From Bimuria novae-zelandiae CBS 107.79 (lineage: Eukaryota; Ascomycota; Dothideomycetes; Pleosporales; Didymosphaeriaceae): a DNA stretch of 64,000 nt. The position numbers and the translations under genes are program-made. Below, one piece after another: positions 23,125 through 35,059 of this stretch. The stretch lies in NCBI GenBank assembly GCA_010015655.1, contig ML976660.1, forward strand, positions 124,001 to 188,000, given 5' to 3'. A model generated the notes under the pieces. It was not told the origin of the DNA and ran no database searches. It was given only the letters and a program-made list of their open reading frames with translations. The number at the start of each line of letters is the position of its first letter. Position 1 is the first letter of the stretch.

Positions 23125-23129
23125 GTAAC
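23125..23129. repeat. target-site duplication GTAAC (right) of the gypsy element
   Basis: Matches 16384-16388 exactly. Beyond it the minus-strand transposase relic of element 2 resumes. Confidence 0.93.
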
Positions 23130-24229
23130 CTATATAATTATTAAGCTTTTGCCTTAGTATAGCAATTAAATACCTATTTAAGCTAAGTACGACTAGTATT
23201 ATTATTTATCTAGCTAGAAGGTAAAGAGGAAATATATACGCTATACTTTCTTACCTTAATATCTTTTACCTAGCTTAATTATATGCTGCTATTAGTAGAT
23301 TAATAAATAAGGCTTAGTAGTAATGCAGATCTATTAGCGCATATACACGCTAGAATAGTAATTTATTTATAAAAGCTATTTTAAAGAAATACTATAACCT
23401 CCTTATATTCTTACATACATTTACTAAACACTCGTTTTAATTAGCTAATAACACTAATAAGGAAGTCCTTTTTATCTATAATATATATATAATAAGGCTT
23501 AATACTTTTTTATTCCCTAAGTAATTAAAATATACGCTATGTTTATCCCCTAAATTAGCGTTATAGTAATTATCATCTATACTAGCTACCTATTAAAAGA
23601 TTAAATAAATACTATATTAGTTAATAAAGCGTGTAACTTAGCTCTTACTTACTAGCTTCTTAGCTATTATGTGGAGGGTAAAATGAGCTAGATAGTATAT
23701 AGTTCGGAGATCGAATTAATTGATCAGTAACATATAAAAAGTTACTGTAAGAGCAGTATTTATACTAAGCATTTGGTGTTATATTTGCCCGTTCCACCTG
23801 ATCCTTCCGATTAGGGTACCTACAAGGGATAATTCCCGCGACATATTATTAACGCAAAAATTTATATTATTTTTTTATAAGTAGTAAGTAGCACGCTATA
23901 AGTCCTTTAATATATTATATAAGCTCCTGCTCTTATTATAGGTTAAGCTTTTACTACATAGTTACTTACTTTTTATATAAGCATGTTTTAGCTTAGTGCC
24001 TCTACATTAAGGTAGACTTCTAAATACTATACTTAGTAGTAATTTTCCTATAGGAGAACTCTTCGCTAGGTTCTAGCGCTTCTATCTCTGCAAGTGCGTT
24101 ATTAATTAGAGCTATTATAGTAGAGTTATCGCGTGTTAAAGTTCTATTATTTTTAATGAGGGTGGCGTATTGCGCGCACGGACACGGTACCGATTCTTGG
24201 CAGTGCGTACACGCCATCACTGCGTGCAC
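23130..24229 (-). pseudogene. N-terminal and central part of element 2 transposase
   Basis: The best-preserved piece, 24229-24020 on the minus strand, carries a helix-turn-helix-like segment (IIALINNALAEIEALEPSEE, then SYRKI). The first open residues extend past the element end at 24187, so the real start must lie further in. From 24020 to 23130 the frame is AT-rich and stop-ridden, ending where the gypsy element entered the DDE domain. The family assignment rests on the helix-turn-helix and on similarity to elements 3 and 4. Confidence 0.6.
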
Positions 24230-26298
24230 GCGCGGTCCTGTAACACTAAAACTTTAACCCCTTGCATCTCTACTAATATAGATCTAATTAACGCCGCGCT
24301 TACGGCAATCAAATTATATAAATTAAAAGAAGAACTTATATACTAAAAATATATAAATTTATTTAGTATTAATTAGTCTACCTTATTTTAAAAGCACTAA
24401 GGTATTACGCGCTTATATATAGACGCCTAAGAATAATAACGAAACCTTAGCTATAAGCAGGAGGTAGAGCTCCTATAGTATATTAAAATACTCACTAAAC
24501 GCGGCCTGCCACCTACACGCTAGATAATCTAAAGCTTTACTTCTATAATAGCCTATAGAGAGGTCTCTATTGCCTAGGTCAATTAATTCACCGTACGCAA
24601 CAAGGAATCCTTAATATTTTAATAGACTACTAGTATTAATTGTAATCGCCACATAGCTAATTCCCTATATAAATATGAGCTCTACTTTGGCCTCCTACGT
24701 GATAAAATCGCCCAGTATCTGATCGAGGCCCGGGATACGTACAATATGGATGAGAAAGGCTTCATGATTGGTATCACCTCCAGGTCAAAGAGGATCTTCG
24801 ATCGGCCTCTATGGGAGGCCCACGCTGTGAGGCAGGCTATCCAGGATGGTAACCGTGATTGGATATCGCTGATCGCCTGTATCTGCGCGGATGGGACTGC
24901 CCTGGACCCAGCCCTCATCTATCGGTCTATCTCTGGCAACATACAATCAACGTAAATAAAGGATATAAATCCTAATTATAATTATACCTTTATTACCTTA
25001 TCTAAATTTAACTAAAGTAATAATTAGATTAGACTAGCATAGCTAGAGCAGGTATTTAATTACTTAATAAAATAAAACTTTAGAAGATATTAATTATTAA
25101 TTATTAATAAATATAGATTTTACCTTACTATAGACTTTATTAATTACTATAACTATAATAGAATCCTTTTAGCTATTTATCTACCTTATATAACTTATAC
25201 GCTATAGCCTCTTAATATATTTATATTTAAGCCTCTATTAATAGCGTATTTAAATAAGCTTATAGTATTTATCTATGCTAGCTGGGGCCTACTTTCTATT
25301 ATTATAAGAGACTTTTATCTACTATTTTAAAAAGTCTAGAGTAATATAATAAGGTCCTAATTAATATTTAGCGCCTTCAGAGCTACTAGTATATTAGTAA
25401 AGATCCTTAATAGGTTTAATTAATTAATATTAACTAATTAAAAAATATTTAATAGTAATACGTTAGCCTTTAGCGAGTTAAATTAGTAAAAAATTAATTA
25501 ACTCCTAAAGGCTATTATTAACGTAGGAGGTAATAGTTAGGCTAAGTAACTAAGCTAAACTATATACTATATTACTATTTAAAAACTACTTTTAGAGAAT
25601 AAAAATAAGCACCTATAAAAGGCCTTAGTAACTAAAAAATACTACATTAAGAAAGGTAAGCTTTAACCTTTTAATTAGAGTAATAGCTATTATAGTAAAG
25701 TAATATTTTAGTTATCTTATAGCTTATAAAGGGCCCGTAATTATTAATACTAACTTAATTAAAATAAAGTGTATAAATAGCGTTAAAAAGCTAATTAGAT
25801 AAAGGCCTATAGGGCTAATTAATAGCTTAAAGCCTAATTACTTTATAAGAAGCGTATTATTTATATAGCTAATAAAAAGGCGCGCGCGTAGTAAAAGGCT
25901 AATATAGCTTTATAAAAATATTTTAATTAAGAGGCCTATAAGGCCTAAAAATAATACTAATAATTAATTAAGATTACTTAATTAGCTCCTAAAAAGCCCT
26001 TAATACTATAGAAATAGGTTATTAGGCCCGCGCAGGCCCTTAGTAGAGGTGTAGATCTAGACAGGGTGGCATTATTAGCATTAACACTATTAACGTGCAA
26101 GGGCCGCCTAATTAGAATACTAAGTAGATATTCATAATCTAAGTAGATAGATATTATCTATGGGCCTTAGCAACCTTAACACTATAAAATCTCGCGATAA
26201 TTGACTTTGTGGGCGTCTCTACAGCCTCATATTACGGGGCCAGATTTTGGTGTTGCGCGTGCACGCAGTGATGGCGTGCACGCACTGCCAAGAATCGG
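24190..26298 (+). mobile_element. pogo/Fot1-like element 3, 2,109 bp, TA-flanked
   Basis: The left terminus CCGATTCTTGGCAGTGCG follows TA at 24188-24189, and the right terminus CGCACTGCCAAGAATCGG precedes TA at 26299-26300. The inverted repeats run about 50 bp with one or two mismatches. Each contains the self-complementary decamer GCGTGCACGC or close variants twice, separated by AGTGATG. The left TA also borders the right end of element 2, so element 3 inserted immediately beside it. The interior carries a plus-strand transposase relic. Apart from the TIRs and one patch at about 24690-24955, the sequence is extremely AT-rich. Confidence 0.93.
24690..24955 (+). pseudogene. conserved patch of the DDE transposase (element 3)
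   Basis: Open on the plus strand and encoding NMDEKGFMIGITSRSKRIF followed by WISLIACICADGTALDPALI, the classic first-catalytic-Asp region of pogo/Fot1/Tigger DDE_1 transposases. It is bounded on both sides by AT-rich sequence full of stops, in which further transposase motifs can still be traced (for example a degraded TIDFINYY near 25130). It cannot encode an active enzyme. Its base composition is strikingly unlike the rest of the element. Confidence 0.85.
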
Positions 26299-26300
26299 TA

Positions 26301-27743
26301 TGGGTAGTCACATATACGCTAGTCAACTCATCGTTCCTGCTACACTGACTCGCCGCACAGGAGTCGCGCGAGTGTCATTGAAAAGAGGCGGTGTTAACCG
26401 CTGGGAATAATTGAATTTTGCTGACGCTAGCCCTCAAACCGCCAATTTGCACCATTACTAATTGTATTGTACTTCACGGTGCATCCTCCGTTGTTCGTTC
26501 CTGTGACAATCAAACGCGGCGAAAGCGTCAAACAATTCCTTTGAGAGCTGTCTTCCTGCACGAGAGCAAAGCCTCGCTCAAATACCTAGGCGGGCGCAAA
26601 GAGACTTAAGACTTACGGTTATGCAGGAACCGCTGGGATTATTTGAATGCTGAGCACGAACGTGCGCTGTTGCGTGGATCCGTTAGACATGGGTGTTGCT
26701 TGGCGCTTATATTGACTCCACCACCTCATTCCGTTTTCTCTCACCCTGCGACGCGGGCGCGTTGAAATGGCCCGAATACTGTGTACATCTCCGGCTTGCT
26801 ATAGCCGCCTCTAGAATGATTGCAGCAACCTCTTCGCTCCTACTTCGGAAGCCACCAAGATGCTCGAGGTTTTGGACCCCAAATAGGGGAGCCACACGTG
26901 GAATTTTGCCCATCGGCCCACATGCTGAACGCGTCCGCTCTTCTTTCTACATTCGCAGTGGCGTAATATTTACCCCCATTCCATAATCGCAAGCTCAGCC
27001 TAGTAATATGGCGTGGAGAATCCTGATTGCTTGTGCTTGTACCGCAGCCAGGTTTCACCTTTCAGACTCCACTCACACTAACGCTGACTGGACATGCGAA
27101 TACGATGACAATGCGAGTATCCTGGTCGCTTTCCGCCCCATAGGGCTACACGATCTACTTTTTCGATCGGAGAAATAGCGATAGGAGGCATTATCTATGC
27201 GTCTCCTTGCAAACAGCGTATGCGACTGAGCGAAGATGTCAATCGCTATTGAAGGCATTGCATGGCAAAACGTACTCAACGTGTTGTGAGGAAAGTGTAC
27301 GACTACGAATTTTTCCGCCTAGCAGTGTTCGGGAAGAGGCCGAACTGGAGATAGTCAGGACTTCCCACCGGAATCCTCCGTTACATGCGGATGCTTGTTC
27401 CTGACTCGCCGCTAGGGTTGATTGTCTTCATGCATGTTCGGCAAGTCCAGCCCAGCAAGAGTGGCCCCAGACCCGTTGGCTATGCTGATGGGATTTCCCG
27501 TCGTGTGGAACTCTCTTAACCTCTGTAAGCGCACGTCCGCGGCGTTTTCTCCACCTGTCCCCTCTTTCGATCTTCCCTCTCCTTTGGTTCTGTGCGACCT
27601 TTGACGGCCTTACGAAGCAAGGGTGATTTGTACTGACGAGCACGATCGTTGAGCGTTTGTACTACGTGGCTATCCTTAAGCGTCGTGACATCCCACACAA
27701 GTCCTTTCATTCGCTCGGTCTGGTCGGCTTCGCTGAAAGAACA
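26301..27743. other. intergenic right of the transposon nest, no gene seen
   Basis: Base composition returns to normal immediately after the TA at 26300. Several short open stretches exist on both strands, but none shows recognisable residues or consistent splice sites. Presumably it holds promoter sequence of the membrane protein gene at 27744. Confidence 0.5.
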
Positions 27744-29056
27744 ATGTCAGGTCCTCAAGAGATGCGAAGAGTGCGCAGGACGGCAGCACCAAACCTGGAT
27801 ATTCGAGCAACAACCACCAAACCCAAGTTCACTCAGCCTACAAATGTTATAGCGTTGACGAAGACGTTCTCGCCGCCAACATCATGCTTCGAAAATATCC
27901 TCTCTATGCTGCCGCCTGCTAGCTTTATATGGAACAACGAGCCTGTTCCAGTCGCAAACAGTACGTAAGGCCTTGCAGTCCGCTGTTACAATACCCAACT
28001 TAGGGTAACGCAAAGGACCAAGGTGGAGAAGAAATGAGTTTGCCTTAGCTAACTTCTTACCAGACACGGTCGCAGCATGCTATCCATCAGAGTTCTTGGA
28101 GTCATACACATCAGTGGAAGTTACCAATTCAGTCGGATCAACAATAGGATCGTCAATAGTCCCAGCCATGAGTCCCTTCGTATGTCCGGATAACTATTGC
28201 ACCATGTTCGCAGAGGCAAGAAATTACATTGCATGCTGTCCTTCGTGAGTCCAACGAACAAACATGACTGCACAGGATAGACACACTAACAACGCGAAGA
28301 AACTACCTGTTCCACCCGCCCGACACCACCGTTGACAAAGACCGGCCTGGGTACGGCGGCACATGCTACAGCGACCTCCCCGCGAACACTAACGTCCCAG
28401 TAGAAAAGTGGGATGCGGAGGGTAACATAGCAAGCGGAGCCTTCAGCCAGAGCACCAGCGGTGCCCAAGCGTTCGCCCACCCCATCGACGGCTGGGCACT
28501 CACCTCTCCCACCATGATCGGCTGCCCTACCACCTCAGCATCTTCTTCATCTTCGAACACCCAAGTCCGTAACTCGGCAGATCAATCAAGTGACTCATCC
28601 TCGTCCGATGCATCACAACAGTCAGGCCTCGCCAACTCCCCCACTCCCAGTACCGCTTCCTCCTCGTCCAGCGACCCCTCCACCGGCGCCATTGTGGGCG
28701 CCACAATCGGCGGCTGCGCCGCCCTCGCTGCGCTCATCGCCCTCGTATGGTTCCTCCTCGCACGGCGGCGCCGCAACAAGAACGCCATCCCCAAAGGCGC
28801 ACACCAGGTCGCCGACGACTTCGGCGGGCCCAAGACGTACTACCGCTCCGAGGCGCCCGCCGAGTACCCTGCCGAGCACGCTGCGCACGGCGGCGTTGTG
28901 TACGCGCACGAAAAGGCTATGTATGGGCAACCTGCACAGTTAAACGATAGCCACGGCGTATTCGAAATGCATGCGAATAATGCGATGGAGTTATCGGCGG
29001 ACTCGCAGGTGAAGACGGGGAGTGATGCGAAGATTATGAACTTTTATCAGAGGTGA
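27744..29056 (+). CDS. single-pass membrane protein with Cys-rich ectodomain
   Basis: Three exons, 27744-27960, 28064-28244 and 28276-29056, splice in frame to 392 residues. The N-terminal part has the fungal LTxTFxPPxxC pattern (ALTKTFSPPTSC) followed by spaced cysteines (AACYPSEF, VCPDNYC, ACCPS, GGTCYSDL), matching a large family of uncharacterised ascomycete surface proteins. A Ser-rich stalk (about 220-262) leads to one transmembrane helix of the Mid2/SKG6 style (GAIVGATIGGCAALAALIAL and on), a stop-transfer cluster ARRRRNKN, and a 100-residue cytosolic tail. The overall plan suggests a plasma-membrane or wall sensor. The first exon has no obvious cleavable signal peptide, so the start is the least certain part; an unseen upstream exon is possible. 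Confidence 0.75.
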
Positions 29057-30655
29057 TGAGGGTCAGCCGTGGAATCGTACACACTCTGCGCGTGAGGCAG
29101 AGTTGGGAGGTGGAAAGGCGCGTGTGAGCCAGGCCCAGGAATAGAGTCGGAGCGACGGGTTAATCGGGAATAAGAGCAGTCTGGCATAAGGCGGACAGGA
29201 TGACGGTGTGGTTTATTTGATTGTATATGTATTTTCTCAGCGCTTTTGGCGGATACCCTCGGATGTTTACGTTCGCTTCTATGTAGGTAATTGGTACTAC
29301 TGCCACACAATATTGATGTATGCTCGAGAGGTTTTCTGCACCGTGGGATGTGAGCTCGAGGTACTACTCGCGTCGGAGGCTGGGGTTTGCTTGGGTGTAG
29401 ATGAATGTTGGAGCACTATCGGTAGGCATGCCTTTCAAAGCTATCCATTCTGTTTCATACGATTTCTTGCTTGTGATTGAACAGCTTCGTCGAGAGTGTG
29501 TAGGACGACCTATCCTGTAATCCCGCCTCCTTTACGGCAAAGTCCCTGGACACGGTTTTCCCAAGCACGGGTAATCCATCGTCCGACTGAACTTGCACGA
29601 ACGGTTCTTCCCGCTGCCAACGACGCTGTGACCACTCTATGGAGCGCCTCCCCCGGAATTAATAATGCGGCGACGTTCCTGCTCTGTGGCCGAGACTCTT
29701 CTAGAAGGTATGCTACGCTCATGTGCCGCATGCGCGGTAAATGGTACGTCCAAGCATGGGCTCCGTTCGTGAGATACGCAAACTTACGTTCGTCCGGTTA
29801 AAGATTATAGGCTCGAAGGAGTCGAGTGGATTGAGCGCTGAGACCGATGTGGCTTCACTATCGGTTTTGCTGACGCCCGGCTGGGCTATACGCCATGGCC
29901 TGCCCAATCCTGCATGTGCGGAAGCGGAAGGGGAGAGTCTCCGTGCTCCGTCAGCCAATATGATGACATATTGCCGGAACTTCAACTCTGTGCGTATCGA
30001 ATGCGCTTTTATGCACTGCTTTCAAATTCGCAGACGAAGGTCCCTGTTTGAGAGCAAGCCAGCCGTATAAGACCGTCGCGAGAAAAACTGGGCCAAGGCA
30101 TCGTTCGAGGTGCGCAGCAGTGAAAGCGGTTTTCCGGGACTGATGAGATCGAGGAGGGTGAAGGCCCAGCACAGCGTCTGGACAATGAGGAGGAGACTGA
30201 TTAGGAAACGAAATGAGGACTCCTTGAGCATGGCGAACGCTGTTTGACCGATAGAAGGGGATTTGAGAAACGACGATATTTATGGATGAGGAGAATATTT
30301 GGAAAACATATACTTGATACTGCTGGTCATCAGGCCAGAAGATGACGCTCCACATGGCCTCTCCGTCGGATGTCTTGAAGATGCAAAGTGGCCTTTGTGA
30401 TACGAGGTTACACGAGGAGTGCCGTGAAAGAGCCGGGCGGACAATAACATTATTTCCTTATATTACAACAGGCTCATTAATTTACCTAGCAACTTATGCG
30501 GCTCCACGTGAGTACTAATCCATTTACTCTAGTCGGGATGTCGTGAGTTGACATATGGACCCATGCCAATCACCTCGGCGCAGGAACGATGACAGTTCGT
30601 AGGGCTGAACTCCCCACCAACGAATCACCATCCTCCCGCCTCCGTCCCCTCAACC
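29057..30655. other. intergenic, no supported gene
   Basis: About 1.6 kb. A minus-strand open stretch at 30355-29951 (134 codons, open further upstream) is the longest, but I recognise nothing in it and could not build a clean exon model. The promoter of the next gene lies at the right edge. Confidence 0.45.
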
Positions 30656-31502
30656 ATGGCCGACGACATGCAAATCAATCCCCAACGCGCAAAGCAGCTT
30701 GCCGAGAACCTCGCCAGCATAACCTCGCGCATCAATGCCGCGAACAAAGCTTCCAAACAGGTTCGCACCTGCCCCTCCACCCCGCCATAGCTCGTTCTAA
30801 CAGCTTATACAGATACGCCTCATAGCTGTCTCAAAGCTCAAGCCCGCCACCGATATCCTCGCACTACACCAACAACCGCAGCCCCTGCACCACCACTTCG
30901 GCGAGAACTATGTCCAAGAGCTCCTCGAGAAGTCGAAGCTTCTCCCACGCTCAATACGATGGCATTTCATCGGCGGTCTGCAGTCGAATAAGTGCAAGCA
31001 ATTAGCCGAGCAGATACCGAACCTATGGTGCGTGAGCAGCGTCGACACCGAGAAGAAGTGCAACCAGCTGGAGGCGGGGCGCAAAGCGCTCATCGAGAAA
31101 GACGCGACCGTCGAACCGCTGCGCGTAATGGTGCAGGTCAACACCAGCGGCGAGGAGGCGAAGTCTGGCGTTGAGCCTGGCGATGCGCTCGCGCTGGCGA
31201 AATATGTGGTGGAGAAGTGTCCGCATCTGAGGTTTACGGGGTTGATGACGATTGGCGCGATTGCGAGGAGTAAGGCTACGACGGCGGAGACGGAGAATGA
31301 GGATTTTGTGAGCTTGAGGAATGTCAGGGATCAGGTTGCGGAGGGGCTGGGGTGGGAGAAGGAGAAGGTGGAGTTGAGCATGGGGATGAGCGCGGATTTT
31401 GAGGGCGCGATTGCGTTGGGGAGTGATGAGGTGAGGGTTGGGAGCGATATCTTTGGTGAGAGGCCGGCGAAGAAAGATGCTGTAGTGGTGGAGAAGGGTT
31501 AA
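30656..31502 (+). CDS. pyridoxal phosphate homeostasis protein (YggS/PLPBP family)
   Basis: Two exons, 30656-30760 and 30813-31502, give 264 residues, the typical length. The PLP-binding lysine lies in LIAVSKLKPA right after the splice junction. Other family motifs are FGENYVQELLEK, WHFIGGLQSNKCKQL, RVMVQVNTSGEEAKSG, LRFTGLMTIGAI, LSMGMSADFEGAI and VRVGSDIFGERP. The protein is an alanine-racemase-fold type III PLP carrier without catalytic domain. It buffers free PLP and affects amino-acid and keto-acid balance in the cytosol or mitochondria. Intron length is 52 with a CTAAC branch site near 30798. The gene immediately precedes the copia relic. Confidence 0.95.
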
Positions 31503-31739
31503 GGTGGTGGGTTAGTGAAAATGAATGTTCACGATAGAATCTAGATAAATCACATTCACCAAATTTTTAGCTTACCTGCAATATTGAAGAAAATCTCTGT
31601 GCGATGACTCCTACCGAGCTAAGAATCGCGAGAATAGAAGCATCCATATAATAAGTCCCATTCATACAATCAGGATGTTGGAATAAGCAGATCCGATCCT
31701 GTAAGGGATAAGAAGGGTAGCATGTAGGAATAAGAGACT

Positions 31740-34700
31740 AAGTTGATTATAACAAGTTAAACAGAGAAACCGCTTAAGTAGCAGAATTATAATTAGTAAC
31801 TAGTCTATATTAGGTTAGTTATATTATATAATATTATATTTTACTCTAATATACTTTTTATAGCATAAAGGTAGCGGAGTACTATTAAGTAGAATAATAT
31901 AAAATAAGTAAACAGGGGGCCTCTAGGGCACCTCCTTAAGAAGTACTTTATTATATAATAATAAATATAATAAACTTATCCTCTAAACTAATAAGTTAAA
32001 GTATATATTAATTATTTTTAGTTACTTTACTTTCTACTTTCCTAAAATAATTAAAACCTTTCTTAAAAAGATAAATTATTTAAAATATACGCAAAATAGA
32101 GCGCGTCTTTACTTAAAATATAATAGCTATTAAGAGTAATAATAATTAAGGATTTAGTATATTATTAAATATACTTAAGGACCTTTGCAAGGACCTTAGC
32201 ATTTAATATAAACTATAAGCAAAATATATAAAGGAGCAGAATAGACTAGTAGAATAAGTAAGATTACTTTTTATTATCTAAGTAAGAGCTATAAGGATTT
32301 AGGCAGGACTAGTAAAGTCTTTAACTTATAAGCTAATTTAAATAGTAGCATATATGCTAAATTAGACCTTTATAAATGCATTATAATAGAAGACACTATA
32401 TAACATTATTTAGGAGGTGTAACTAAAAGTTTAACACATGCGTTTAATAGACTATTAAGTCTATATATTAAATTAATTGCTAAAGCGTGCGGATAAGCTT
32501 ATTTTAAGAGTATTAATTAGTTACTTAGTTAGCTATAACTCTACTAATATCTTTAGGATCTGACTACCTAAGAAGGACCAGGTTATACGTACCTAAGACG
32601 TAGTATTTAACACTATAAGGTTCTATAAGGGACTTTAAGGCTACGCACAAGAATTACTTATTAAAAAAGTTATTAAGCTTCTAATATCTTTAAAATAACT
32701 TAAATTTAATAATGGTATAATTAAAGACTTACTAATAAATTAATAATAATATTAATAATAACCCTAAGACGCACCTGCGCTCTCTAAGTTATAAGTAAGA
32801 GGTAAGAATATTAACTAGATAGAGCTAAGTTAACTAAAATAATTTAGTAGAAGCTTATTAACTCTAAAATACTTAGTATTAAGTTTATTAGATTTATAGG
32901 AGTTCTTAGCTACCTAGCTTAAAGGCTATATACTAAATTAATATTAAAATAACGCTTTTAGACGTTAAAACCTTAATCTTAGTATAAAAAATATTATTAA
33001 AGGCCTATAACGCATACGACGAAACGCTAATTTTTAAGAACTAGAAAGATAGTACTCTTACGCTATCTTATATAAAAGATTAGTTAATAACTACTTTAAA
33101 GCTTTTTTAACTACCTTAAAGGCTAAGCTAATAATAAAAATATATTATACCTAAGTTCTAAAAGCTCCACGGTTATATTAAGAGCTAAATTACTATTAAT
33201 TTAAAAAGTAGTTTTAATAGGCTATATAAAAAGAGTATAAGATCTTGGGTAAAGACTACTTTACTAAGATAATATAAATAGTAAAAACTACTAATATAAA
33301 GGTGCTACCCCTAGTATAAATATTTATATATAAGTTTAATAAGAATAGCTACCTTTATTAATTTAAGATACGACTTGTCGTTCGCGGCAACTTATAATAG
33401 CTATACAAGGATACCTACGTAGCTATACTAGCTACCTAAATATTTTAAGCACTTATTATAATAGCTAATTAATTTAGATTAAAGCTACTTTAGTATAACG
33501 TCCTAAACGCGTTTTTTAATACTATACTTAATTAAAAGCTCTACGCTTAAATACCTAATAGTTCTAAGCAGAATAAAGAGCTACTATAAGTACTAAAAGT
33601 CCTATATAGACTAAAGGAATTACTACTCCTATAGTATAAGGACCTACGAGGGATACTAAAGTCTTTAGGCTTAATACTTATCTTAGGATTTCTATGCGTC
33701 TACGTTAATAGCTAGTTAATTATATTTATTTATTATAATAATATCATTATAGCTTTCTACTTATTAAACAGGCACTAAACTAAGAGTTTTAAAAAAAAGC
33801 TTAATAAATACTATAGCTTAAAATATTTTAAAAAGCTAAAATAGTTCTTAAGCATACGCGTTATTTAAGATACTAATATATATATAATTTACTTTGTATA
33901 GGACGCCTATATTAATAAGATTACTACTAAGTATAATATTATTTTACTAGCCGCCCTGTAGAGGTATCTATGCTAGTAAACTATCTAGAATAATCTCTAA
34001 AGGAACTAAATAAAGCTTAAATAAAGATCTATTAAAAGCTTATAGGCTATCTTGTCTACTTAACGTAGTATACCTAACTTAATCTAGCTTATGCTTACGT
34101 AATCTACGCCTTATATTTACTAATCCTAGTTAAGCATATATTTATTTAAAAGGTGTAGCGTTATATTCTTAATATAAAGTATTGAGCCTTACAGATACAA
34201 GCTATAAACGAAGGAGGTATTTAGAAGTACCTTATAATACTATAGGACTATCGCGATTTAATCTTCTTTAAGGTATTTAATACTATTTTTACTAATAATA
34301 TTAAGACGCGCTAAAGCTCTTAAGAATACGTATTTTAGTTATTTAGTATAACTATTAACTAGAAATTAACATTATAATATATAGTTATAAAATTAATTAC
34401 TAAAGTAAAACTTCTTACTCTATTACTTACTAAATTAAAAATAAAGGAGTAGTACTACCTATTTAAAGGACTATTTTGAAAGATTAATTAAACGCCTATT
34501 ATCTAATATGATAACTAATAGATTATAGGCATAGTTATAAAAAATATAAATAAGCTTAATACTAAGCTTATATATATTAATATCTACTAAAACTAGATTT
34601 ATTAAGAGGGTAAGGAGAATTGCCTCTACGTCTAATAAAAGTTTATAAACTAAATACTAACTAATAGCATAATAAAGATCCTTTCTTAATAAAAGTATAT

Positions 34701-34972
34701 TAAATTTATATAATAGCTACACCTTATAGATATTTATTTAAAGGTTTATAAGAAAGAAAAAGACACTTAAAAGATTTATCCTTACGTTATAAATTAACTA
34801 TAGGATAAGGGGGTGTGTAATAGTTATAAAGAGACGTAGATTACTAGTACTGCTTCCTTATCTTATTAAGCACCTCTTACCTTAACAGGATTATAGATAC
34901 GTCATGTAAATAGACCCTACTGCTAGCCCGTGGGGAGCGCAGCAGGAACACAACAACAGAACAGACACAACA
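31740..34972 (+). mobile_element. Ty1/copia retrotransposon relic, RIP-degraded
   Basis: The left boundary is approximate (composition changes near 31740). On the plus strand the reverse transcriptase can be traced: LYRLKELLLL at about 33613-33645 corresponds to the copia LYGLKQAPRAWY motif, and the catalytic YxDD reads YYNN at 33731-33742, consistent with GAT-to-AAT decay. The RNase H region with KLNTKLIYINIY (about 34556) corresponds to the copia LNTKHIDIRYH area near the C-terminus. A G-rich tract at 34807-34813 is followed by TGTAATAGTTATAAAG, a possible start of a 3' LTR that could end near 34972 (CACAACA). I found no matching 5' LTR and no target duplication. Stops are dense; no protein can be made. 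Confidence 0.75.
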
Positions 34973-35059
34973 ATCCACTTTTTATCTTGATTGAGCTACT
35001 CCACATGATCTTTTGCTTTACTACATTCACTGCAACATCTTCTAACCATTCGTTTCAAG

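Larger units (their letters stand above)
15213..24187 (-). mobile_element. pogo/Fot1-like element 2, split by a gypsy retrotransposon
   Basis: The right end, read inward, is CCGTGTCCGTGCGCGCAATA ending at 24187 next to a TA at 24188-24189. The left end near 15213-15235 reads TCCGTGCGCGCAATGCGCCA, lacking its first five bases. The transposase is on the minus strand. Its N-terminal region is at about 24229-24020 (ALAEIEALEPSEEFSYRKI, a psq-like helix-turn-helix), and its Lys/Ala-rich C-terminus is at about 15690-15400. A Ty3/gypsy element (16389-23124) inserted in the catalytic domain, just before the segment that reads as a degraded ITIDFINYY motif. Without the insertion the element would be about 2.2 kb, matching elements 3 and 4. 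The body is heavily RIP-mutated; the two terminal coding patches are much less so. Confidence 0.75.

Noticed and set aside
13162..26298. Possible centromere or AT-rich satellite block
   Set aside because: The AT-rich stretch is explained by identifiable transposons with defined ends and RIP-type mutations; no tandem satellite is seen.
29951..30355. Open frame on the minus strand (134 codons, open further upstream) with a hydrophobic alternative frame
   Set aside because: No start or splice model gave a coherent protein and I recognise no domain; could be a relic, but evidence is too weak to list as a gene.
10834..35000. Specialised giant transposon (Starship-like) carrying cargo
   Set aside because: No tyrosine-recombinase captain gene or large flanking direct repeat is visible; the region is a nest of ordinary elements.
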